Assembly: GCA_937942105.1 (NCBI GenBank)
Contig: CALDFS010000177.1
Span: 1-6,761 of the forward strand
From: an uncultured Ruminococcus sp.
GTDB taxonomy: Bacteria; Bacillota; Clostridia; Oscillospirales; Ruminococcaceae
Length of the DNA: 6,761 bases
Direction of reading: 5' to 3'
This document shows, piece by piece, positions 1 to 5,528 of this stretch. The notes under the pieces were generated by a model that saw only the letters and a list, made by a program, of their open reading frames with translations, was not told the origin of the DNA and made no database searches. Made by a program: the position numbers and the translations under genes. The stretch's first letter is position 1. Each line of letters opens with the position of its first letter.

Positions 1-64
1 TGGCGATATGACCCATATGAACAGGATTGAATGTCCCTCCGAAAATAACTGTTTTCATTCCCAT
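1..64 (-). CDS. nadD: Nicotinate-nucleotide adenylyltransferase, N-terminal fragment (runs off left edge)
   Basis: NadD transfers AMP from ATP to nicotinate mononucleotide, giving deamido-NAD in cytoplasmic NAD synthesis. Only the first 21 residues are in the window, but they hold the family's nucleotidyltransferase signature: GGTFNPVHMGH, with the HxGH ATP-binding motif after a short beta strand (KTVIF). I chose the ATG at 62-64 (start MGMKTV) because GGGAGG at 73-78 lies 8 nt upstream of it. The in-frame ATG at 56-58 (start MKTVIF) is the family-like beginning but would be 14 nt from that site, so either is possible. The gene follows yhbY, as it does in many Firmicutes. Its start overlaps the end of a mini-ORF that repeats the same N-terminal motif. 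Family assignment is confident; nothing can be said about the missing remainder. Confidence 0.88.
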   Translation of the reverse strand, partial: MGMKTVIFGGTFNPVHMGHIA

Positions 65-120
65 ACCGTATGCCTCCCATGAATAGGGCTGAAGGTTCCG
101 CCGAAAATCACTATTTTCAA
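55..120 (-). pseudogene. 21-codon mini-ORF repeating the nadD start (remnant or leader peptide)
   Basis: Directly after yhbY, a TTG at 118-120 opens a short frame that ends with TGA at 55-57. Its peptide, KIVIFGGTFSPIHGRHTVWE after the start residue, matches the NadD N-terminus that follows (KTVIFGGTFNPVHMGHIA) at 11 of 17 aligned positions. The HxGH motif is altered to HGRH, so it cannot be a working enzyme start. A possible Shine-Dalgarno AAAGG at 133-137 lies 12 nt upstream, rather far. The frame ends inside the nadD start region: it overlaps nadD by 10 nt if nadD begins at 64, or by 4 nt (ATGA) if it begins at 58. Its codons also contain the GGGAGG site of nadD. It may be the remnant of a replaced or duplicated nadD, a leader peptide coupling translation to nadD, or an assembly chimera near the contig end. 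I cannot tell these apart from the sequence. Confidence 0.5.
73..78 (-). promoter_or_regulatory. Ribosome binding site deciding the nadD start
   Basis: GGGAGG on the minus strand lies 8 nt before the ATG at 62-64 and 14 nt before the ATG at 56-58, which favours the upstream start. The site is embedded in the HGR codons of the preceding mini-ORF. It also sits in a weak imperfect hairpin (54-83): an outer stem TTCAT/ATGAA and an inner CATA-CGG-TATG. Ribosomes reading the mini-ORF could disturb this fold, but the pairing is weak. Confidence 0.6.
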
Positions 121-137
121 GCCAATATGCCGCCTTT

Positions 138-428
138 CTATCTAAGCTCGATAACCGGCTTTTCCGGGTTTCTCTTGTATAAAACTGCCTTTGAGCCTAT
201 CGATATTACAACCTCTGCACCGATCTTTGCGGCAATCTCCTCCGCCGCCTCACGCGGGGTGTACATCGAATTGTCAAGGCACTTGATTTTAATTATTTCA
301 TGCACTCTTAAATAATCGTCAATCTGGGCGACCTGAGCGTCGTTAATTCCGCCCTTGCCTATCTGAAACGCCGGCTCAATTCCTGCGGCGATCGATTTTA
401 ATTGCGCTCTTTGCTTTGAATTAAGCAT
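138..428 (-). CDS. yhbY: YhbY-family (CRM domain) RNA-binding protein
   Basis: This is a 96-residue, single-domain CRM protein, the usual size for the YhbY/YqeI family. Members bind RNA and associate with pre-50S ribosomal particles, so a role in large-subunit assembly is likely; that role comes from family knowledge. The sequence shows the expected order: an N-terminal helix (LNSKQRAQLKSIA), the signature loop QIGKGG with GKGG at residues 24-27, a helix (AQVAQIDDYLRVHEIIKIK), and a final strand IGSKAVLYKRNPE typical of the family's end. The ATG at 426-428 follows the rdgB stop by only 2 nt. Its ribosome site AAAGG (437-441) lies inside the last codons of rdgB, 8 nt from the start, which suggests translational coupling. 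It stops 17 nt before the nadD-like mini-ORF. Nothing is truncated or unusual. Confidence 0.95.
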   Translation of the reverse strand: MLNSKQRAQLKSIAAGIEPAFQIGKGGINDAQVAQIDDYLRVHEIIKIKCLDNSMYTPREAAEEIAAKIGAEVVISIGSKAVLYKRNPEKPVIELR

Positions 429-430
429 AA

Positions 431-1012
431 TTATTTCCTTTCCTTGATGTATTCAGCCAGCATCCGCAAAGCCTTTCCGCGGTGGCTTACGGCGTTCTTT
501 TCATCCGGCGAAAGCTCCGCCGAGCTGACGTCCCCTACCATAAAAATAGGGTCGTAGCCGAAGCCGTTCCTGCCAAGCTCCTTATATCCGATTCTGCCCT
601 CGAACCTGCCTAAAAACCGGCTTTCCTCGCCATTTTCGTTGATATAGGTTATCGCGCAGACGAACCTTGCGGTGCGCTTTTCGTCCGGCACGCCCTCTAA
701 CTTTTTAAGCACCAAATCGTTGTGAACCTTATCGTCCCGCGTGCCGCCGTAGCGGGCGGAATGAACGCCCGGCTCGCCGCCTAAAGCGTCCACTTCAAGG
801 CCGCTGTCGTCAGCGATAACCGCGCATTTTGCGATATCATATACCGAGCGCGCCTTTATCGCCGAGTTTTCCTCGAAGGTATCCCCTGTTTCGTCGGGGT
901 CAACGTCGATTCCCGCTTCCTTCTGCGAGATGACGTGGCAGCCCAGCGGCTCCAAAATCTCGCGGAATTCGCGGAGCTTGTGGGGGTTGTTTGAAGCAAG
1001 TATCATATCCAT
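431..1012 (-). CDS. rdgB: XTP/dITP diphosphatase (HAM1/RdgB, non-canonical purine NTP pyrophosphatase)
   Basis: The enzyme hydrolyses dITP, ITP and XTP to monophosphates and pyrophosphate in the cytoplasm, keeping deaminated purines out of DNA and RNA. The 193-residue length is normal for the family. Visible motifs in order are SNNPHKLREF (residues 7-16), the nucleotide-binding segment ETGDTFEENSAIKA (41-54), the catalytic IADDSGLEVDALGGEPG (66-82, with D68 and D69), ARYGG (86-90), GRNGFGYDPIF (147-157) and the C-terminal SHRGKA (176-181). All key positions appear intact. The ATG at 1010-1012 is preceded by AGGGGG (1024-1029) at an 11-nt spacing. An in-frame ATG two codons later (1004-1006) would give the more usual start MILASNN but a longer spacing. 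The gene lies 18 nt after ftsY and 2 nt before yhbY, so it is probably co-transcribed with both. Confidence 0.96.
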   Translation of the reverse strand: MDMILASNNPHKLREFREILEPLGCHVISQKEAGIDVDPDETGDTFEENSAIKARSVYDIAKCAVIADDSGLEVDALGGEPGVHSARYGGTRDDKVHNDLVLKKLEGVPDEKRTARFVCAITYINENGEESRFLGRFEGRIGYKELGRNGFGYDPIFMVGDVSSAELSPDEKNAVSHRGKALRMLAEYIKERK

Positions 1013-1030
1013 GTGTATTTAAGCCCCCTA

Positions 1031-1939
1031 TCAGTTATCAAACAAAGCATCGGCAAAATCGTGCGCATTGAACGGCTGCAAATCCTCAATCTTTTCGCCC
1101 ACGGTTATAAGCTTTACAGGCACCTTAAGCTCGTTTGCTATTGGTATGACTATTCCGCCCTTCGCCGTTGAATCAAGCTTAGTGAGGATTATGCCGGTGA
1201 TATCTGCGGCTTCGTTGAACTCCCTTGCCTGATTTACTGCGTTCTGCCCGGTGGTGGCGTCAAGCGCGATAAGAACCTCTAAAGCGCAGTCGCCCGCCTT
1301 GTTATGGACGATTCTTGAAATCTTTGCAAGCTCGCTCATAAGATTTTTCTTTGTGTGAAGCCTTCCGGCAGTGTCTACTATAACAACATCAACATTTCTT
1401 GCCTTGGCAGCATCCATAGCGTCGTACACTACCGCCGCAGGGTCGGAGCCTTCGCCGTGCTTTATGATGTCCGCGCCCGAGCGGTCGCACCACACCTGAA
1501 GCTGGTCTATAGCCGCCGCGCGGAAGGTATCCGCCGCCGCAACAAGCACCTTCTTGCCCTCGCCTATAAGCTGATAGGCAAGCTTGCCTATGGATGTGGT
1601 CTTGCCGGCGCCGTTTACGCCGATGACAAGTATAACCGACGGCTTTGTTGAAAGGTTGATAGGCTCATCCTCGCCCAGCATCTCGACGATTATCTCCTTG
1701 ATAGCCGCCTTAACGCCGTCGGTATCGGTAATCTTTTCCTCTTTGACCTTTTGGCGGAGTCTGTCGACTATCTCTTCCGAGGTTCTGCCGCCAAGGTCGG
1801 ACATAATAAGCGTTTCCTCCAACTCGTCATAGAAATCCTCGTCTATCTTTTTCGAGCCGGAGAACAGGGAGTTCAACCCTCCCATAAAGCTCGACTTGGT
1901 CTTTGAAAGTCCGGCTTTCAGCTTATCAAAAAATCCCAT
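1031..1939 (-). CDS. ftsY: Signal recognition particle receptor FtsY
   Basis: FtsY is the SRP GTPase receptor at the cytoplasmic membrane; it docks Ffh-ribosome complexes for delivery of nascent membrane proteins to SecYEG. The 302 residues form a compact NG protein without the long acidic A domain of E. coli. The N-domain helices span about residues 1-95, beginning with MGFFDKLKAGLSKTK, a likely membrane-contacting amphipathic helix. The GTPase domain shows the P-loop GVNGAGKTT (107-115), DTFRAAA (137-143), DTAGR (189-193), TKLD (253-256), TAKGG (258-262) and the closing VGEKIEDLQPF (280-290). All are intact. I start at the ATG at 1937-1939, with AAAGGA at 1949-1954 nine nt upstream. A longer frame from TTG at 1961-1963 would swallow that site and add an unconserved TKKGCYP leader. 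The gene follows smc by 26 nt, a common pairing in Firmicutes. Confidence 0.97.
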   Translation of the reverse strand: MGFFDKLKAGLSKTKSSFMGGLNSLFSGSKKIDEDFYDELEETLIMSDLGGRTSEEIVDRLRQKVKEEKITDTDGVKAAIKEIIVEMLGEDEPINLSTKPSVILVIGVNGAGKTTSIGKLAYQLIGEGKKVLVAAADTFRAAAIDQLQVWCDRSGADIIKHGEGSDPAAVVYDAMDAAKARNVDVVIVDTAGRLHTKKNLMSELAKISRIVHNKAGDCALEVLIALDATTGQNAVNQAREFNEAADITGIILTKLDSTAKGGIVIPIANELKVPVKLITVGEKIEDLQPFNAHDFADALFDN

Positions 1940-1948
1940 TGGGTAACA

Positions 1949-1954
1949 TCCTTT
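1949..1954 (-). promoter_or_regulatory. Ribosome binding site deciding the ftsY start
   Basis: AAAGGA on the minus strand sits 9 nt before the ATG at 1937-1939, within the 26-nt gap after smc. It supports the MGFFDKL start over the in-frame TTG at 1961-1963. Confidence 0.7.
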
Positions 1955-1965
1955 CTTGGTCAATA

Positions 1966-3195
1966 CTAATTTTCATCAGTGAATACCGCCTGCGAAACAT
2001 CCATCTTCAAAAGCTTAGAAACGCCCTTTTCCTGCATGGTAACGCCGTAAAGCACGTCAGCCTCCTCCATGGTTCCGCGCCTGTGGGTTACGACTATGAA
2101 CTGTGTGGTATCGGTAAAGTTGCGAAGATACTGCGCATATCGGGTGACGTTTACATCATCCAGCGCGGCTTCTATCTCATCCAGAATACAGAACGGAGAG
2201 GGGCGAAGCTTTAGTATAGCGAAGTATATGGCAATCGCCACAAACGACTGCTCACCGCCCGACAAAAGCGAAAGATTCTTTATAACCTTTCCGGGCGGCG
2301 CAACGTTTATTTCTATTCCCGATTCCAGAACATTATCAGGGTCACTCAGCTTTAATTCGCCCTTTCCGCCGCCGAAAAGCTCTACGAATATACTCTTGAA
2401 GTTTTCGTTTATCTTTGCAAAGCTTTCGCTGAAAATCGCCTTCATGCTCTTGGTTAGGTCGGAAATAAGGCGTTCAAGCTCGGATTTCGACTTTGTAACG
2501 TCGGCAAGCTGCCCGCTCAGGAATTCGTATCTTTCCGAAACTTCCTTGTATTCGTCTATCGCGTCGGTGTTTACAGTTCCCAGCGCTCTTATCTTTGATT
2601 TAAGCTCGTTCAAGCGCTTGTTTGCCGCCGGGACATCCTCTAACTTCTCGGCGCTTTCGTATGCCTGTGCAATTGTCATCGAATAGGCTTCCCAAAGCTG
2701 GCTTATTATGCTTTCGCTTTCGCGGTTAGTTGAATCTATTCTTTCGTTCAGGCGGGATATCTCCGCCGAAACAGTCTCCTTGCGGTCGCCCTTCTGGCGC
2801 TGAACCTGCCTGAGCTGGTTTTCCTTGCGCTCGTATTCAAGCGAGGAATCAAGCTCCGACTTTATTCTTATATTAAGACCCTGAATCGCGGTCTTGGCGT
2901 TCTCCGTTTCCGATTCGCGTTCGGTGATATTTTCATTTTCAGCGGCTATCGACGCATTCAGCTCTTCTATCCGCTGACTGTATTCAGTCACCAACGATTT
3001 TGCCGAGTCAATACCGCCGTTCAGTTGGCTGATAACAAGACGGGCGGCTTCTATATCCTTGGCATGCTCCACAAGCTTCAGCTTAGCATCTGAAAGCTCG
3101 TTAGAAAGCTGCTCTCTTTTCAGCCGTGATTCGTCCGAGCGCGCAGAGGCTTTGCTTACAAGCTCTTCAAGGGCTTCTATCTCGGACTTTCGCGG
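1966..3195 (-). CDS. smc: Chromosome segregation protein SMC, C-terminal part (after a frameshift)
   Basis: This frame carries the C-terminal half of the SMC rod and the second half of its ATPase head. It continues the protein begun at 5513 but lies one frame away. The frame is open from 3195. The first part is coiled coil (for example SEIEALEELVSKASARSDESR, then Q/E/R-rich helices down to about 2400). The head follows, with the ABC signature LSGGEQ at 2248-2265 (residues 1084-1089 of the restored protein) and Walker B FCILDE with the catalytic Glu near residue 1113, followed by the D-loop EAALDD. The first possible start is a GTG at 3070-3072. It has no convincing ribosome site and would begin inside the coiled coil, so independent translation is unlikely. 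With one base added at the junction, smc totals 1182 residues, close to the roughly 1180-1190 usual for bacterial SMC. Confidence 0.93.
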   Translation of the reverse strand, partial: PRKSEIEALEELVSKASARSDESRLKREQLSNELSDAKLKLVEHAKDIEAARLVISQLNGGIDSAKSLVTEYSQRIEELNASIAAENENITERESETENAKTAIQGLNIRIKSELDSSLEYERKENQLRQVQRQKGDRKETVSAEISRLNERIDSTNRESESIISQLWEAYSMTIAQAYESAEKLEDVPAANKRLNELKSKIRALGTVNTDAIDEYKEVSERYEFLSGQLADVTKSKSELERLISDLTKSMKAIFSESFAKINENFKSIFVELFGGGKGELKLSDPDNVLESGIEINVAPPGKVIKNLSLLSGGEQSFVAIAIYFAILKLRPSPFCILDEIEAALDDVNVTRYAQYLRNFTDTTQFIVVTHRRGTMEEADVLYGVTMQEKGVSKLLKMDVSQAVFTDEN

Positions 3196-3198
3196 TCA
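3177..3198 (-). other. smc: Frameshift within smc (one base missing in the coding strand)
   Basis: The N-terminal frame reads ...AYNDRESPR and stops at TAG 3177-3179. The C-terminal frame has its last upstream stop at TGA 3196-3198. The change of frame must therefore lie in this stretch. One extra base restores a single reading frame; the simplest case is lengthening the coding-strand AAA at 3188-3190 to AAAA, which gives DREKSEIEALEEL, a good coiled-coil sequence. A two-base removal would also work. It is either a sequencing or assembly indel, or a recent mutation. Confidence 0.88.
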
Positions 3199-5513
3199 TT
3201 ATATGCCTTATCTGCGGCATCTATCGCAGCTAAGCTTGTCTCCCTTGCTTTATTAAGCTCGCTTTCGCGGGATGTAAGCTGGTTAAGCATAAGCTCGGCG
3301 TTTTTCAGTTCACCCTCAAAGCGAATCTTATCCGCCTCCATGCCGCTGATTTCCTCGCGCTCGCCTTCAACGTCATAGCCCAGCTTTTCGACCTCTGCGG
3401 ATAGCGACGCAAGCCTTTCCTTTAAAAGCTGATTCTTGGCTTCTATGCGCTTGGCGTTATTTTCTATTGCCGCGATTTCGTTCTTTCTGGTAAGCATTCC
3501 GGTCGAGCGCGATGTGCTTCCGCCCGTGAACGAACCGCCGGCGTTGATCACCTGCCCGTCAAGAGTGATTATCCTGAACTTATAGCCGTACTTTTTGGCA
3601 ATATTGGTCGCAAGGTCGATATTTTCGGCTATAACTATCCTTCCTAAAAGAGAAGCTATAATGCCGTCGTATTCGGGTTCGCGGCTTACAAGCTCGCTCG
3701 CAAGGGCAACATAGCCCTCCTGCATGTCAAGACCGTTTTCGCGCAGGGTGTTTCCCTTAACACTTGTCAGGGGCAAAAATGTCGCTCTGCCTCCGTTAGT
3801 CTCCTTTAAAAATCTGATTCCTGCCTTTGCGGCTTCCTCGTTGTCAACTACTATATTCTGCAAGGCTCCGCCCAGAGCCGTCTCTATCGCAACGCTGTAT
3901 TTCGGCTCTACCGAAACAAGCCCGGCGACAGTTCCCCTCACCCCGCGCAGTCTTGATGATTTCGCGGCGGAAACAACGCTTTTAACGCTGCCTGCATAGC
4001 CTTCCATGCTGTTGTCAAGATCAATAAGCATCTGGCGGCGGGATTTAAGGTTTCGCAGGTTCAGCTCAGCCTCGGAAAACTCGGCGTTGAGCGTTTTCAA
4101 CTGCTCCGACTTTTTGCTGTAGAGCATGTTATAGCCGGAAAGCTTGTTGTTCGCGCCGGCTATCGCTTTTTCTATATCCTTTATGCCGTCAGCGATATCC
4201 TGCTTCTTTGATTCCTGCTCAGATATCTGCGGCTTTATGTCTTCAAGCAGCGAATCTATCTCTTCTATCGACTTTTCAGCGTCCGCGCGTGAATTCTTCG
4301 AGCTTTCCAGGGTGAATTTCAACTCGGAACGGCGGATATAAAGCGCGTTGAGCTTGTCCGACGAGCCGGAAAATTCCTGCGAATACCTGTCTCCCTCGTC
4401 GTTAAGAAGCCTAAGTCTCTCTTCAAGCTCGGATATAAGCCTTTCGGTTTCGGTGCGGCTTTTCTCTATCTCTGAAATTTCCCGCTTTTTATCCTCGATG
4501 CGCTCCTTGGTTTCGCTTTCAGAGGCGCTCAGCTCGCCGATTTTGCGCTCAAATTCCTCTATCTGCTCGCCGTAGTGCTTGATGTTGTTCCTGAATACCG
4601 CGATATCCGCCGCCGCTGTGGCATTGGACTGGGTTAAATCGTTTATCTTTCCCCTGTACTCTTCAGCGGATGCCGAGCATTGCCTTCGCTTTAGTGCAAG
4701 CTCGTTTATCTCATCCTCGGCGGATGCGATTTCGTTTGTAAGAAGCTCATATTCGCCGTTCTGAACAAGCAGCTTATTGCCAAGCTCGGAAAGAATGTCC
4801 TTTATCTCTGCAAGCTTATGCGCCCAGACCGAGACTTCAAGCGTCTTCCTCTCCTCAGCCAGCACAAGGTATTTTTTCGCCTTTTCAGATTGTATCCTTA
4901 AAGGCTCTACCCTTCCTTCAAGCTCGGAAAGGATATCCTTCAGCCTTAATATATTGTCCTCTGCGGATGCAAGCCTGCGCTCGGATTCCGCCTTTTTATA
5001 GCGGAATTTCGAGATTCCTGCGGCCTCTTCAAAGATTTCCCTGCGCTCATTCGACTTTGAGCCAACTATATCCGCTACTCTTCCCTGACCGATTATCGAA
5101 TAACCGTCCCTTCCAAGACCGGTATCCATAAAAAGCTCCACAACGTCCTTCAATCTTACCTGTGCGCCATTTATGCTATATTCGCTGTCGCCGTTTCGCC
5201 AAAGCCTGCGCATAACACTCACCTGCTCCGCCTCGACGTTCAGAGTGCGGTCTTCGTTTGAAATATTTAAAGTGACGCTGGCAAAGCTTACCGGCTTTCT
5301 TTTTTCGGTTCCGCCGAATATAACATCCTCCATCTTGCCGCCGCGAAGGGTTTTTGAAGACTGCTCGCCCAATACCCACCTTACAGCGTCGCCTATATTC
5401 GACTTTCCGCTTCCGTTCGGTCCGACAACGGCGGTTAGTCCCTTGCCGAATTCCAGAACCGTTTTATCCGGAAATGATTTGAAGCCCTGCAGCTCCAATG
5501 ATTTTAAATACAA
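3177..5513 (-). CDS. smc: Chromosome segregation protein SMC, N-terminal part (frameshifted)
   Basis: SMC is the ATPase of the Smc-ScpAB condensin, which compacts and resolves the nucleoid. This frame holds the N-terminal head: Walker A GPNGSGKSN at residues 31-39, the R-loop LRGGKM near 56-61 and the Q-loop GQG at 142-144. A long coiled coil follows (about 170-500), rich in E, K and L with frequent SELE-type heptads. The hinge dimerisation domain begins around residue 503 (EGYAGSVKSV) and ends near the glycine-rich GGSFTGGSTS at about 655-665. The returning coiled coil is cut off at residue 778 by the frameshift stop at 3177-3179. The start is the TTG at 5511-5513: an in-frame TGA at 5520-5522 excludes anything upstream, and MYLKSLELQGFKSF matches the family start. 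The gene follows the radical SAM gene by 15 nt and precedes ftsY. As written, the product would lack Walker B and be inactive. Confidence 0.95.
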   Translation of the reverse strand: MYLKSLELQGFKSFPDKTVLEFGKGLTAVVGPNGSGKSNIGDAVRWVLGEQSSKTLRGGKMEDVIFGGTEKRKPVSFASVTLNISNEDRTLNVEAEQVSVMRRLWRNGDSEYSINGAQVRLKDVVELFMDTGLGRDGYSIIGQGRVADIVGSKSNERREIFEEAAGISKFRYKKAESERRLASAEDNILRLKDILSELEGRVEPLRIQSEKAKKYLVLAEERKTLEVSVWAHKLAEIKDILSELGNKLLVQNGEYELLTNEIASAEDEINELALKRRQCSASAEEYRGKINDLTQSNATAAADIAVFRNNIKHYGEQIEEFERKIGELSASESETKERIEDKKREISEIEKSRTETERLISELEERLRLLNDEGDRYSQEFSGSSDKLNALYIRRSELKFTLESSKNSRADAEKSIEEIDSLLEDIKPQISEQESKKQDIADGIKDIEKAIAGANNKLSGYNMLYSKKSEQLKTLNAEFSEAELNLRNLKSRRQMLIDLDNSMEGYAGSVKSVVSAAKSSRLRGVRGTVAGLVSVEPKYSVAIETALGGALQNIVVDNEEAAKAGIRFLKETNGGRATFLPLTSVKGNTLRENGLDMQEGYVALASELVSREPEYDGIIASLLGRIVIAENIDLATNIAKKYGYKFRIITLDGQVINAGGSFTGGSTSRSTGMLTRKNEIAAIENNAKRIEAKNQLLKERLASLSAEVEKLGYDVEGEREEISGMEADKIRFEGELKNAELMLNQLTSRESELNKARETSLAAIDAADKAYNDRESPR

Positions 5514-5524
5514 CTCTCCTCACC
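5514..5524 (-). promoter_or_regulatory. Ribosome binding site of smc, close to a TTG start
   Basis: The minus strand reads GGTGAGGAGAG immediately before the TTG at 5511-5513. AGGAG (5516-5520) would be only 2 nt from the start, while GGTGA (5520-5524), which also pairs with the 16S rRNA 3' end, is 6 nt away. A strong purine run with a weak start codon may hold SMC synthesis at a modest level; that last point is inference. Confidence 0.5.
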
Positions 5525-5528
5525 ACGC

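Larger units (their letters stand above)
8..120 (-). repeat. Diverged tandem duplication of the nadD 5' end (two 51-nt copies)
   Basis: The 51 nt from 120 down to 70 and from 58 down to 8 align codon for codon without gaps, with 38 identical bases by hand count (about 75%). The 11 nt between them (59-69) are unrelated. Many of the differences fall at third codon positions (GGC/GGA, GGA/GGG, ACC/ACA, GTG/GTT). Both copies therefore look like versions of a real coding sequence that diverged under selection, not a recent slippage product. Similarity stops at the final His codon of each copy. Confidence 0.75.

Noticed and set aside
103..118. Perfect inverted repeat GAAAAT-AGTG-ATTTTC (minus strand) near the mini-ORF start, as an operator or terminator
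   Set aside because: It is AT-rich, lacks a following T-run, and is largely explained by the codons for KIVIF; the second nadD copy has a similar imperfect version for the same reason.
1940..1963. Longer FtsY starting at TTG 1963
   Set aside because: The extra TKKGCYP residues are not FtsY-like and the extension contains the AAAGGA ribosome site for the ATG at 1939.
1966..3072. A separate gene for a short SMC-like protein starting at GTG 3072
   Set aside because: It would begin mid coiled coil with no ribosome site, and conserved SMC coding continues upstream in the same frame to 3195. It is the C-terminal part of a frameshifted smc.
3177..3198. Programmed -1 ribosomal frameshifting in smc
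   Set aside because: The zero-frame codons CGC GAA AGT do not form an X XXY YYZ slippery heptamer and I see no strong stem-loop just downstream. SMC is not a known recoded gene.
3200..5000. Many scattered short repeats such as AAGCTCGG on the plus strand
   Set aside because: They reflect repeated Glu-Leu/Ser-Glu-Leu codons in SMC heptads, with no regular spacing of a repeat array.
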